In this document: one piece after another, positions 38,624 through 46,802 of the stretch
How positions within the stretch are numbered: the first letter of the stretch is position 1
Layout of the letters: each line of letters starts with the position of its first letter
Assembly: GCF_947503045.1 (NCBI RefSeq)
Contig: NZ_CANNCF010000001.1
Location: 1,302,001-1,366,000 of the forward strand
Direction of reading: 5' to 3'
DNA: 64,000 nt
Origin: an uncultured Tateyamaria sp.
Lineage (GTDB): Bacteria; Pseudomonadota; Alphaproteobacteria; Rhodobacterales; Rhodobacteraceae
Position numbers and translations under genes: made by a program
Notes under the pieces: model-generated
Told to the model about the DNA's origin: nothing
The model's input: the letters and a program-made list of their open reading frames with translations, nothing else
Databases searched by the model: none

Positions 38624-38660
38624 CTGTTTGCCTTTGGCAAAGGCGCCCACCCGCCGACCC
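38624..38660 (+). repeat. Dispersed 37-bp repeat, copy 1
   Basis: Starts CTGTTTGCC, then GGCAAAGGCGCCCACCCG and ends CCGACCC. A near-identical copy (38 bp) is at 59475-59512. TTTGCC and GGCAAA form a small hairpin. It sits in the gap between the HEAT-repeat gene and the ABC ATPase; the second copy also lies in a gap beside an ABC ATPase gene. Confidence 0.6.
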
Positions 38661-38739
38661 CGACCTGCGCACCGGTGCTTGCGGGGGCGGGCCGGGCCTG
38701 ATACCTCCCGACTGTTTTGATCGGGAATGGTGTCTGGAC

Positions 38740-39834
38740 GTGACCCAAGTGACGGCGCCTCGGCTGGAAATCCGCGACATGGTGCGCAGCTTTGGCGGGC
38801 GACGGGTGGTGGATGGTGTGAGCCTGACCATCCAGCCCGGGCAGGTGACCTGTCTGCTGGGCCCCTCGGGCTGTGGCAAGTCCACCACCCTGCGCATGAT
38901 CGCCGGGGTCGAGATGCAGGATTCGGGTGAGATCTATGTGGATGGTGCGCTGATCTGCGACACCAGGTTTCGCGTGCCGCCAGAGCGGCGCGAGATCGGG
39001 TTGATGTTTCAGGACTTTGCCCTGTTTCCTCATCTGAGTGTGGCGGGCAATGTCGCCTATGGCCTGGGCGGATCGAAGGCGGAAAAGCGCGCCCGGGTCG
39101 AGGAAATGCTGGCCCGTGTGCGTATGGAGCGCTTTATCGACATGTTCCCTCATCAGCTCTCGGGCGGCGAACAGCAGCGCATTGCGCTGGCCCGTGCGCT
39201 CGCGCCGCGCCCGCGCATCATGCTGATGGACGAGCCGTTTTCCGGCCTCGACAACCGCCTGCGCGACGGCATTCGGGACGAAACGCTGGCGATCCTCAAG
39301 GAAGAGGATACCGCCGTTCTGCTGGTCACCCATGAACCTGACGAGGCGATGCGCATGGCGGACGAGATTGCGTTGATGCGCGATGGGCGGATCGTGCAGC
39401 GCGGTGCGCCCTACAACGTCTATACCCGCCCCGTGGACCGCGCCGCCGTTGCGTTTTTCAGCGATGCCAACCGCTTGCGTGCCACGGTCGAGGGAGCGCT
39501 TGCGATGACCCCCTTTGGCCGCTTTCTGGCCCCCGGTGTGCCGGATGGCACGCCCGTCGACATCGTGTTTCGCCCCCAGCACGTGAAGATCGACTTTGAT
39601 CGCGCAGGTGTTGGGCCCGGCCCCACGGCGGCCGAAGGCACGGCGGCGCGCGCAGAGGTGATCCGCGCCCGCTTCATGGGCAATGAGAGCCTTGTGGAGT
39701 TTCGCCTTGATCACGACGCATCCGTCATCAAGGTCACCGTGCCTGGGGTCTTTCTGCCAGCGGCTGAGACGTTGATGTGGCTGCGCATCCGGCGCGACAA
39801 GTGTTTTGTATTCCCCGCCAAGGAGGGCATCTGA
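38740..39834 (+). CDS. ABC transporter ATP-binding protein (Fe3+/spermidine type), without a partner permease
   Basis: A 364-residue ABC ATPase. Walker A GPSGCGKST, signature LSGGEQQR, Walker B IMLMDEP and a switch His (VTHEPDEA) are all present. Motifs following Walker A are typical of the Fe3+/polyamine/sulfate uptake group, with a TOBE-like C-terminal domain of about 110 residues. No permease or binding-protein gene lies beside it. GTG 38740 is the first start that keeps the LEIRDMVRSFGG strand intact. Its stop overlaps the first Lin0512 gene (TGATG). Confidence 0.8.
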   Translation: MTQVTAPRLEIRDMVRSFGGRRVVDGVSLTIQPGQVTCLLGPSGCGKSTTLRMIAGVEMQDSGEIYVDGALICDTRFRVPPERREIGLMFQDFALFPHLSVAGNVAYGLGGSKAEKRARVEEMLARVRMERFIDMFPHQLSGGEQQRIALARALAPRPRIMLMDEPFSGLDNRLRDGIRDETLAILKEEDTAVLLVTHEPDEAMRMADEIALMRDGRIVQRGAPYNVYTRPVDRAAVAFFSDANRLRATVEGALAMTPFGRFLAPGVPDGTPVDIVFRPQHVKIDFDRAGVGPGPTAAEGTAARAEVIRARFMGNESLVEFRLDHDASVIKVTVPGVFLPAAETLMWLRIRRDKCFVFPAKEGI

Positions 39835-40169
39835 TGGGACCGATGATTGTGGAATTTGGCCTCGGGACATCCCTGCGCCGGGGTGACTACACCCAGGCCG
39901 CTGAACGGGCCGTGCGCGCCGCGCTGTGGCGCAATTCGATCAATCTGGCGGAGTATATGGGGGTCGCCAAACAGGACATGGTGATCGATGTGCGCATCGG
40001 TTGCGCCCGCCCCGAAGAGGTGGATGTCGACGTGCTGGCGGCAGCCTTTCCTTACGGTCAGACCTCGTTTGTGGTGGAAAAGGGTGGGCTCGATGTCGTT
40101 CGTCCCGAAGGCGTGGGCAACCCCACCGTCATGGCGCAAGCGGCGCTGATCGTGTCGGTGGCATCATGA
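39834..40169 (+). CDS. Lin0512 family protein (first of two)
   Basis: A 111-residue protein of the Lin0512 family, of unknown function. It has IVEFGLGTSLRRGDYTQAAERAVRAALW, here given by parts IVEFGLGTSLRRGD and AAERAVRAALW, then VIDVRIGCARPEEVDVDVLA, FPYGQTSFVVEKGGLDV. It starts within the stop of the ABC ATPase and overlaps the next gene. The family is generally a single gene; here two diverged copies lie in tandem with an ATPase. Confidence 0.8.
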   Translation: MGPMIVEFGLGTSLRRGDYTQAAERAVRAALWRNSINLAEYMGVAKQDMVIDVRIGCARPEEVDVDVLAAAFPYGQTSFVVEKGGLDVVRPEGVGNPTVMAQAALIVSVAS

Positions 40170-40501
40170 GTGAACAACGTCTGATCATAGAGATGGCCCA
40201 GGGCGTTGACCTGCACGGGCGCGATGACACCAAGGCAGCACGCCGCGCGGTCGAGCAGGCCTTGCAGGGCGCGTCCCTGCCGATCTTCGGGACGCTGGGG
40301 CTGGAGCGGGATGTGATGCGCGTGGTGGTTCACATCGGCGTGCCGCGCCCAGAGGCGGTGGATGTCGACGTGATTGCGGGGTTGCTGCCCTACGGGTCGG
40401 TCGAAGTCGTCGTTGAACCCGGCGGGCTCGATGTGCCCGTGGCTGGAGATGTGGCTGTGATGGCGGTGGCGGCATTGGAAGTGTTTCTGCCGGTGCGGTG
40501 A
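40166..40501 (+). CDS. Lin0512 family protein (second of two)
   Basis: A 111-residue paralogue of the preceding protein. It has EMAQGVDLHGRDDTKAARRA, VVVHIGVPRPEAVDVDVIAG, LLPYGSVEVVVEPGGLDVPV. The HGRDDTKAA segment is closer to the typical family sequence (HGQD-TKAA) than the first copy. ATGA overlap with the first copy. Together they probably form a heteromeric complex; the function of the family is not known. Confidence 0.8.
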   Translation: MSEQRLIIEMAQGVDLHGRDDTKAARRAVEQALQGASLPIFGTLGLERDVMRVVVHIGVPRPEAVDVDVIAGLLPYGSVEVVVEPGGLDVPVAGDVAVMAVAALEVFLPVR

Positions 40502-40587
40502 GGGGCGGGTTTGGGCCAAAAGCGGACTACGTCTTGCCATCAGTTATGGCGTTGCATCTGAAATGAGCCTTGACCTAGAAGTAATGA

Positions 40588-40926
40588 ATGAAAAACCCAC
40601 TTTCATTTAACGTTACGAATGATAGCGGCTCTCTGCTCTGCCCTGTTTGTGGCTTTCCAGATTTTGCATCATCTCCGGCGTATTCTAAGAATGGGGGAGA
40701 AATCGGAGTAACGATTTGCCCTTGCTGCCTATGGGAGCCTGGCTTTGACGACTGTCCGGCAGCGTCAGCGCGTGCCAAGGAAACAATCATTGCTTCTGTC
40801 AAAGCGTATCGACGCAGCTGGGCCGTGACAAAACAATGGGGGGGGAAACGCGATCGAATGCCGGAAAACTTCGACAGCGCAGACCAGTTGGCGAAGTTGC
40901 TGGAGATTGCACCCAATCTTAAATGA
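40588..40926 (+). CDS. CPCC family cysteine-rich protein
   Basis: A 112-residue protein with CPVCGFP near residue 18 and ICPCCLWEPGFDD near 43, two Cys pairs able to hold a zinc ion, as in the CPCC cysteine-rich family. The remainder is helical and basic. Base composition is clearly lower in GC than flanking genes, consistent with recent acquisition. It is isolated, followed by a hairpin and a 268-bp gap. Function unknown. Confidence 0.7.
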   Translation: MKNPLSFNVTNDSGSLLCPVCGFPDFASSPAYSKNGGEIGVTICPCCLWEPGFDDCPAASARAKETIIASVKAYRRSWAVTKQWGGKRDRMPENFDSADQLAKLLEIAPNLK

Positions 40927-40987
40927 CTGCGAACGGCAGCTTCATCCGCAGAGCGGACCCCAGTGCGCTTTGTATCTTGACAGGCTT

Positions 40988-41005
40988 GGTGGGCTGAAGC
41001 CCGCC
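40988..41005. repeat. Short GC-rich hairpin element behind the CPCC gene
   Basis: GGTGGGCT and AGCCCGCC pair (one T-G wobble) around a short loop, followed by CTACGG. It resembles dispersed GGTGGGCT...AGCCCACCCTACG elements known in Rhodobacteraceae; only one copy is in this window. It may terminate the CPCC transcript. Confidence 0.4.
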
Positions 41006-41194
41006 CTACGGACGACGTTTTGGGGCCATTGAAGTGCGCTATTGCCCGGCGCCTGCGGCTTGATTCCGGGCGGGTGGTGCGTTGTTCGAACGGTGGTTCT
41101 TTGTGTCCTTCTTGCGTGCCAATCCGACTGTAAACACTCTCGAACACCTTAGTTTTTGGGCAGCACTTCAGGCCAACGGCCCATCCACCATGCC

Positions 41195-41866
41195 TCACAG
41201 GTTCGGGTCGTAGTCCGCGAGGGTTTTGCCCGGTTCGTCCACGAACATCTGCGGCAAAGCCTCGGCCGATTGGATCAGGTCCACGCGGAAAACGCGGAAG
41301 GCGTCGCGCAACTCGCACCACGCTGTCAGCGTCCAGACCCGACCCCAGTATTCCATGTGCAAGGGCCGGATGGTGCGCGTCGTGATCCGGTCGCCCTTGG
41401 AGTGATAGGTCAGTCGCAGTTTTTGTCGGGCGCGGATGGCGGCGCGCAGAGTCGGCATCTGGCCAAAGCCACGCACCGCATCTGCAAACGGGTAGACGGC
41501 GAATTTCCACTTGTCCGCGTCCCTTACGGTGCGTTCGGGCAGCACGGCGTCGATCTTGTCTGCGAGGCTTTGCGCGGCGGATTTGAGGGCGGGGTCGGCG
41601 GCCTCGGCCACAATGGCCATGCCGAGGTTGAGCGCCTCGAGTTCCTCGACGGTCAAGGTGAGGGGGGGCAGGCTGATCGCTTCGGTGATCATGTAGCCGA
41701 CGCCGCGCTCGCCCTGCACCGGCACGCCGGAGGCCACCAGCGTGTCCATGTCGCGGTAGATCGTGCGCACCGACACCTCGAGCGTCTCGGCCATGTCCTG
41801 CGCGCGGTGCAACTGCCCGTCGCGCAGGATCTGGATGATGTCGAAAAGGCGGTCGGTGCGGCGCAT
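41195..41866 (-). CDS. WYL-domain transcriptional regulator (YafY type)
   Basis: A 223-residue regulator. Residues 1 to about 60 are a winged helix-turn-helix (LFDIIQILRDGQLHRAQDMA, VSVRTIYRDMDTL), and a WYL domain covers about 135 to 223 (LTYHSKGDRITTRTIRPLHM, WTLTAWCELRDAFRVFRVDLI). It forms an operon with the small gene behind whose start lies a perfect inverted repeat, the likely operator. Such regulators respond to small ligands via the WYL domain. The C-terminus is normal length. Confidence 0.85.
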   Translation of the reverse strand: MRRTDRLFDIIQILRDGQLHRAQDMAETLEVSVRTIYRDMDTLVASGVPVQGERGVGYMITEAISLPPLTLTVEELEALNLGMAIVAEAADPALKSAAQSLADKIDAVLPERTVRDADKWKFAVYPFADAVRGFGQMPTLRAAIRARQKLRLTYHSKGDRITTRTIRPLHMEYWGRVWTLTAWCELRDAFRVFRVDLIQSAEALPQMFVDEPGKTLADYDPNL

Positions 41867-41867
41867 G

Positions 41868-42170
41868 CTACTCCGGGGTGAGGTGGATGTCGGCGTGGCG
41901 CATGTCCATGCCCTCGGGGTCAATGAGGGCCATGAAGGGTTCGGCCTCGGGACGTTTGAACATGGCCTTGGCCGCGGCCTCGGCGGCTGCTTGGTTCGTC
42001 CAGACGATATGATCGGTCCAGAGCCCATTTGCGTCACAGCTGAGCGTGCGCGCGATCATGTCGCCCGTGCTGTCCAGAAATGGCATCATGGCCTGCGCGG
42101 CCTTGGCAAAGGCGGCAGGATCAGTGCCCGGTTTCAGGCGGAAGGTGACGATTTCGGCGGTCTTTGTCAT
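41868..42170 (-). CDS. Small protein, dimeric alpha/beta-barrel type
   Basis: A 100-residue protein: EIVTFRLKPGTDPAAFAKAA, DHIVWTNQAAAEAAAKAMF and ADIHLTPE. The pattern beta-alpha-beta-beta-alpha-beta suggests a ferredoxin-like dimeric barrel (stress-responsive or monooxygenase type). The ending is 1 bp before the WYL regulator's start, so the two share a transcript. Its promoter overlaps the candidate WYL operator. Function not known. Confidence 0.65.
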   Translation of the reverse strand: MTKTAEIVTFRLKPGTDPAAFAKAAQAMMPFLDSTGDMIARTLSCDANGLWTDHIVWTNQAAAEAAAKAMFKRPEAEPFMALIDPEGMDMRHADIHLTPE

Positions 42171-42215
42171 GATTTTAATCTCCCATCATGTGTTGATGGG
42201 GTGGATATGGCAGGG

Positions 42216-42243
42216 TCCAACTGACACTAACCTGTCAGTTGGA
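42216..42243. promoter_or_regulatory. 28-bp perfect inverted repeat, likely WYL operator
   Basis: TCCAACTGACA (42216-42226), CTAACC spacer, TGTCAGTTGGA (42233-42243). The 11-bp arms match perfectly. It lies 46 to 73 bp upstream of the small barrel-type gene at 42170 and 138 bp before tatA, in the divergent promoter gap. Autoregulation by the co-transcribed WYL regulator is the simplest reading. Confidence 0.65.
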
Positions 42244-42380
42244 TGCGCGCCAGCCGGAAAAATCGCATTAATGTCACCAAACGCACGCCCGGACAGGGCG
42301 CTATGTCTGGTCCCGGCGCATCGCGGTCCGTAAGTAAGTGCGCGACAGGCGGCCCATGCCGCACGGATAGGAGAACTGAT

Positions 42381-42614
42381 ATGTTGAACAATATTGGATT
42401 GCCCGGAATTCTGCTGATTGCAGTTGTGGTCCTGGTTCTGTTTGGCCGCGGCAAGATTTCGAGCCTGATGGGCGAAGTCGGCAAAGGCATCACCAGCTTC
42501 AAGAAGGGCATCAATGATGGCCAGAAGGAGATGGAAGACGATATGGCCGAGGTCAAGGACATCACACCCGAGGCCGAGGACATCGTGACCAAGTCCGAAA
42601 AAGACAAGGTCTGA
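42381..42614 (+). CDS. tatA: Sec-independent translocase protein TatA
   Basis: Pore-forming component of the twin-arginine export system. The 77-residue protein has a short N-terminal helix ([17 protein letters not shown]), an FGRGK hinge, and an amphipathic helix ([18 protein letters not shown]). The acidic tail is typical. ATG 42381 follows TAGGAGAA. It begins the tatABC operon. Confidence 0.94.
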   Translation: MLNNIGLPGILLIAVVVLVLFGRGKISSLMGEVGKGITSFKKGINDGQKEMEDDMAEVKDITPEAEDIVTKSEKDKV

Positions 42615-42617
42615 TCC

Positions 42618-43097
42618 ATGTTCGACCTCGGCTGGACCGAGATGCTGGTGGTCGGGATCGTCGCGTTGATCGTGATCGGCCCCAAAGACCTGCCCGTGCT
42701 GTTTCGCAATGTCGGCCGCTGGGTCGGCAAGGCCAAGGGCATGGCGCGCGAGTTTTCGTCCGCCATGAACCAGGCCGCAGACGATGCTGGTGTGAAGGAC
42801 ATCCAGAAGACCATCCGCACCGCCACCAACCCGGTGGGCTCGGCCATGGATGGGGTCAAGGATGCGGCCAGGGATGTGACCTCTTCCCTCAGCAACCTCG
42901 ATCCGGACAGCGAGACGGCCAAGATGGCCGCCGACAAGGCTGAGCGCGCTGAAAACGCACGTAAAATCCAGGCCAAGACCGCCCGCGCCCAAGCCGAACG
43001 AAAGGCCAAGGAAGCGGCGGATGCACTGAAGAAGGCCGAGGAACTGGAGGCGGCGGCACCTCCGCCTGCACCGGCGAAAGAGACAAAAGATGGCTGA
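42618..43097 (+). CDS. tatB: Sec-independent translocase protein TatB
   Basis: Substrate-receptor partner of TatC. A 159-residue protein with [26 protein letters not shown] at the start (given as [19 protein letters not shown], then GPKDLP), an amphipathic helix, and an Ala/Lys/Glu-rich coiled tail. Starts 3 bp behind tatA and overlaps tatC by 8 bp. Confidence 0.94.
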   Translation: MFDLGWTEMLVVGIVALIVIGPKDLPVLFRNVGRWVGKAKGMAREFSSAMNQAADDAGVKDIQKTIRTATNPVGSAMDGVKDAARDVTSSLSNLDPDSETAKMAADKAERAENARKIQAKTARAQAERKAKEAADALKKAEELEAAAPPPAPAKETKDG

Positions 43098-44007
43098 TAC
43101 GCCCGACATGGATGACAGCACCGCGCCGCTGATCGAGCATCTGGCAGAGCTGCGCACACGGCTGATCCGCTCGGTCATGGCGTTTATCGTCGGGATCGTG
43201 CTGGCCTTTACGGTGGCTGAACCGATCCTGCAGTTCCTGCTGGGCCCGATCGAGGAAACCCTGCGCGATCTGGGCGATCCGTCCCCGACGATGCAATATA
43301 CCAGCCCGCAGGAATACCTGTTCACGCTGTTCCGCATCTCGATGGTGTTCGGCTTTGCGCTCGCCTTTCCGGTGATTGGGTTCCAGATGTGGCGCTTTGT
43401 GGCGCCCGGCCTCTACCGGCAGGAAAAGAACGCCTTTCTGCCCTTTCTGATCGCGTCGCCCCTGATGTTTTTCCTTGGCGCGAGCTTTGCCCATTTCGTG
43501 GTGACCCCGCTGGCGATGGCGTTTTTCCTTGGTTTTGCCGATGTGCCCTCGATCATCGCCGGGCTCATGAGCGGTTTTGTCAGTCCCGAGACGGTGCCGG
43601 ATGTGGCCGTGCCTGCCGCACCCGAGACCAGCGATGGCATCCGCATCACCTTCTTCGGCAAGGTCAACGAAAGCCTTGATATCACGCTGAAATTCATCAT
43701 GGCCTTTGGCCTGTGCTTTCAGCTGCCGGTGCTTTTGACCCTGATGGGCAAGGCCGGGCTGGTGAGCGCCGAGGGCCTCGCCAATGTGCGCAAATACGCG
43801 ATGGTGGGCATTCTGGTGCTGGCCGCCCTTGTGACCCCGCCCGATGTCATCACCCAAGGCATCCTGTTCACGGTGGTCTACGGCCTTTACGAGATTTCGA
43901 TTTTCCTTGTCGCCCGTGTCGAGGAAAAGCGCGAGGCCAAGCTGCGCGCCGAAGGGTATTATGACGACGAAGACGAGGACGATCTGCCCGAGGAAGACGT
44001 GAAGTGA
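43090..44007 (+). CDS. tatC: Sec-independent translocase protein TatC
   Basis: Core receptor for twin-arginine signal peptides. The 305-residue protein has six transmembrane helices and [18 protein letters not shown] near the N-terminus, [38 protein letters not shown] and [14 protein letters not shown] charged acidic tail ([14 protein letters not shown]) ends it. The stop overlaps the DUF815 gene start (GTGA). Confidence 0.96.
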   Translation: MADTPDMDDSTAPLIEHLAELRTRLIRSVMAFIVGIVLAFTVAEPILQFLLGPIEETLRDLGDPSPTMQYTSPQEYLFTLFRISMVFGFALAFPVIGFQMWRFVAPGLYRQEKNAFLPFLIASPLMFFLGASFAHFVVTPLAMAFFLGFADVPSIIAGLMSGFVSPETVPDVAVPAAPETSDGIRITFFGKVNESLDITLKFIMAFGLCFQLPVLLTLMGKAGLVSAEGLANVRKYAMVGILVLAALVTPPDVITQGILFTVVYGLYEISIFLVARVEEKREAKLRAEGYYDDEDEDDLPEEDVK

Positions 44008-44846
44008 TCGACGACCCGATGGATCGCATTGCGGCGGCCCTTGAGCGGATGTCGCCCGCGCCGATGGCGCCCCCCGATTTTGACGCGAGCGGCGCCTTTG
44101 TCTGGCAGACGGGGCCGGACCGGTTGGAGCCGGTGGCCGAGGTGTCGCGCATCCCGCTCGATCTGCTCTTGGGGCTGGATCGTTCGCGCGACACGCTGCT
44201 TGCCAACACCCGTCAGTTTGCCGATGGGCTGCCTGCAAACAACGCCCTGTTGTGGGGTGCGCGTGGTATGGGAAAATCAAGCCTTGTCAAGGCAATACAC
44301 GGCGCACTTGAAGCCGAATACCCACAACTGAAGATTGTGGAACTGCACCGTGAAGACTTACCTTCCGTCGGTCGCTTGCTGTCCGTGTTGCGGCAGGCCG
44401 AGACGGCCCGCTTTGTCCTTTATTGCGACGATCTGAGTTTTTCTCACGACGATCAGCACTACAAATCCCTCAAGGCGGTGCTGGATGGTGGGATCGAGGG
44501 GCGCCCGGATAACGTGATCCTTTATGCCACGTCGAACCGTCGCCACCTGATGCCGCGCGACATGATCGAGAACGAACGGGGGTCAGCGATCAACCCGTCC
44601 GAAGCGGTTGAGGAAAAGGTGTCGCTGTCGGACCGGTTTGGTCTGTGGCTGGGCTTTCACGCCTGCGATCAGGACCAGTATCTGGCGATGATCCGGGCCT
44701 ATTGCGCCGCCTACGGGGTCGAGATCGACGATGACACGCTGTGGGCCGAGGCCATCGAGTGGCAGGCGACGCGCGGGGCGCGGTCGGGCCGAGTGGCATG
44801 GCAGTATTTCTGTGATCTTGCGGGTCGACGCGGTGTGGCCCTGTAG
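44004..44846 (+). CDS. DUF815 family ATP-binding protein
   Basis: A 280-residue P-loop AAA-type ATPase of the DUF815 family. It has LLWGARGMGKSSLVKAIHGA (Walker A), FVLYCDDLSFSHDDQHYKSLK (Walker B-like acidic motif; shown as FVLYCDDLSF), and YATSNRRHLMPRDM (sensor). It starts with GTG in the tatC stop. Function is unknown; coupling to tatABC suggests co-regulation, not necessarily shared function. Confidence 0.82.
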   Translation: MIDDPMDRIAAALERMSPAPMAPPDFDASGAFVWQTGPDRLEPVAEVSRIPLDLLLGLDRSRDTLLANTRQFADGLPANNALLWGARGMGKSSLVKAIHGALEAEYPQLKIVELHREDLPSVGRLLSVLRQAETARFVLYCDDLSFSHDDQHYKSLKAVLDGGIEGRPDNVILYATSNRRHLMPRDMIENERGSAINPSEAVEEKVSLSDRFGLWLGFHACDQDQYLAMIRAYCAAYGVEIDDDTLWAEAIEWQATRGARSGRVAWQYFCDLAGRRGVAL

Positions 44847-44867
44847 CGGACCACACCCAAGCATCGC

Positions 44868-46061
44868 TTAGGGCAGGTAGTTGCCGGGATCGACGCTGTC
44901 AAAGCCGTCCCGCACTTCGAAATGCACAAAGGCCTGATCGTCGTTGCTGCGCAATTGCGCGATGGCCTGACCCTGACGCACGGAATCGCCCTTGGCCACT
45001 TTGACCCCGTCCACATTGGCATAGACCGTGAGCAGATTGTTGGGATGGCGCACAACGATGATCGGGATGCCATCGGCACTTTTGGTGATCGCGGCCACGG
45101 TGCCTGCGGCGGCGGCATTGACTGGTGCGCCGGGCGCGGCCTTGATGTCGATGCCCTCATTGCGGCCCTTGGCGTAGGGACGGATGATACTGCCCTGCAC
45201 GGGCAGGCGCATGACAGCCGCCGGGGTCGCGGTGGTTTCTCCCACATCGGCCACGGGGGCGGTCGGTTTGGGCGCAGTGGCGGTGTCATTGGTCGTGTCA
45301 TCCTGCGGCAACGGTTTGGTCGCGCTGGGGGGTGTCGGTGTGGTGGATCCGGCACCCGGCAGGGTCGTTGGCGCTGCGGTATCGCGCGCCGGTGCTGCGA
45401 CGCGGGCGACGGGGATCAGCAGGAACTGCCCCTCGCGCACGGAGAAGCTGGCATCAAGCCCGTTCCATTCGGCCAGCGATTTGACCGGCACCTGATAAAG
45501 CCGCGCGATGGTGAAGGCGGTTTCGCCCCGTTCGACCTTGTGACGCACCGGTTCCTGACCCGTCGGGGGCAGGGGGGCTGTCGAGACCGAGGGGCTGGCC
45601 GGGGTCGGTTCGGCCCGGTCGATGGCGGAGCCTGCAAGCGTTGTCACATCAACTCCGGTCGGAGCCCCGATGATGCCAGTTGTCGGTTCGGAGACGCGCC
45701 GGGGCAGGGCAATGACCTCGTCCTTGCGCAGGGGCACATCCACGGCGATGCCGTTATAGCGCGCCAATTCGTCCGCAGGCAGGCCAACGCGGGCGGCCAC
45801 ATCGTTGAGGGTGTCGCCGCGCCGTGCGACGGCGACCTGGTAGTTGGGATAGGAGATCACGCCGCGCGCATCCGCCGCCGGCCGGTCCACCGTTGCATTG
45901 CGCGCCGCGGCGCGGGTGTTGAACCCGCCCTCGGGCCCGCGCAGGTCGAAATCAAGCGGTTCGTCGCAGGCCACAAGGGCGGCAAGCGCTGCGGTTGCAA
46001 TCAACAGGCGCGCACGCGGGCGGCGCCCCCCGGAAGGTATGTGGGAAGGTGTCGAAATCAT
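44868..46061 (-). CDS. LysM/LytM-like lipoprotein (NlpD-type) with altered catalytic residues
   Basis: A 397-residue predicted lipoprotein (lipobox ALVAC, Cys32). Two LysM domains (about 72-118 and 171-216, each with YNGI or WNGL-type turns) bind peptidoglycan; a LytM/M23-like domain covers about 290 to 397. The metal sites of active M23 enzymes are changed: the H-x-G of HRGID is NEGID, and HLHFEVR is AFVHFEVR. It is therefore probably a non-catalytic activator like NlpD or EnvC. It ends the pcm-surE operon, as nlpD does in many bacteria. Confidence 0.85.
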   Translation of the reverse strand: MISTPSHIPSGGRRPRARLLIATAALAALVACDEPLDFDLRGPEGGFNTRAAARNATVDRPAADARGVISYPNYQVAVARRGDTLNDVAARVGLPADELARYNGIAVDVPLRKDEVIALPRRVSEPTTGIIGAPTGVDVTTLAGSAIDRAEPTPASPSVSTAPLPPTGQEPVRHKVERGETAFTIARLYQVPVKSLAEWNGLDASFSVREGQFLLIPVARVAAPARDTAAPTTLPGAGSTTPTPPSATKPLPQDDTTNDTATAPKPTAPVADVGETTATPAAVMRLPVQGSIIRPYAKGRNEGIDIKAAPGAPVNAAAAGTVAAITKSADGIPIIVVRHPNNLLTVYANVDGVKVAKGDSVRQGQAIAQLRSNDDQAFVHFEVRDGFDSVDPGNYLP

Positions 46062-46154
46062 CTGCGTCGTCCTCTGCCGGACCCCTCTGAGGTGGGGGTG
46101 TTGCCGGATACCAGCCCGAAACCCGTGCTGATTTGCGCTTGTTTTACACCAAGT

Positions 46155-46802
46155 TCACTCTTTGCCCAAGCCCTCGAGCAGCGGGACAAAGCGCACGTCG
46201 CGCAATTCGTCATACTCAAGACCGGTTTCGGTCTTGTTGACCCGGATCAGGCTTTGCACCGTGTCCGACTGCCCCACGGGCAGCACCATGATCCCGCCCA
46301 CCTTGAGTTGCGCAAGCAGGGGCCCGGGCGGGTCTTCGGCGGCGGCTGTGACGATGATCCGGTCGAAGGGTGCCTGATCAGGCAGCCCGTGCGAGCCGTC
46401 CCCGGTGATCGCCGTGATCGTGTGCAGATCAAGCGCGTCAAAGATCGCGCGCGCCTCGTGCACCAGCCGGCGGTGCCGGTCGATGGTATAGACCCGCCGC
46501 GCCAGTTTCGCGAGGATCGCGGCCTGGTAGCCCGAGCCGGTGCCGATCTCGAGCACCTTGTCGCGCGGGCTGACGTTCAGCGCTTGCGTCATCAGCCCCA
46601 CAACCGAAGGCTGGCTGATCGTCTGACCGCAGGGGATCGGCAGGGGCATATCCTCATAGGCCCGTTCGGCGAAAAGCCCTGTGACAAAGGGGCCGCGGTC
46701 AATCGCTTCCATCGCGCCAAGCACCCGTTTGTCGGTCACCCCGCGCGAGCGCAGAGCATAGAGGAACTGCATCTTGCGTGTGGCGAGGTCGTCCTCTGTC
46801 AT
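46155..46802 (-). CDS. pcm: Protein-L-isoaspartate O-methyltransferase
   Basis: Methylates isoaspartyl residues of damaged proteins for repair. The 215 residues include the SAM motif [16 protein letters not shown], the front region [20 protein letters not shown], and a late [21 protein letters not shown]. It overlaps surE by 4 bp, the classical surE-pcm pair. Length is normal. Confidence 0.94.
   Translation of the reverse strand: MTEDDLATRKMQFLYALRSRGVTDKRVLGAMEAIDRGPFVTGLFAERAYEDMPLPIPCGQTISQPSVVGLMTQALNVSPRDKVLEIGTGSGYQAAILAKLARRVYTIDRHRRLVHEARAIFDALDLHTITAITGDGSHGLPDQAPFDRIIVTAAAEDPPGPLLAQLKVGGIMVLPVGQSDTVQSLIRVNKTETGLEYDELRDVRFVPLLEGLGKE

Noticed and set aside
46090-46110. CCCC-N-GGGG hairpin upstream of the NlpD-like gene as a terminator
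   Set aside because: Short stem and no T-run; not better than background in this GC-rich DNA.
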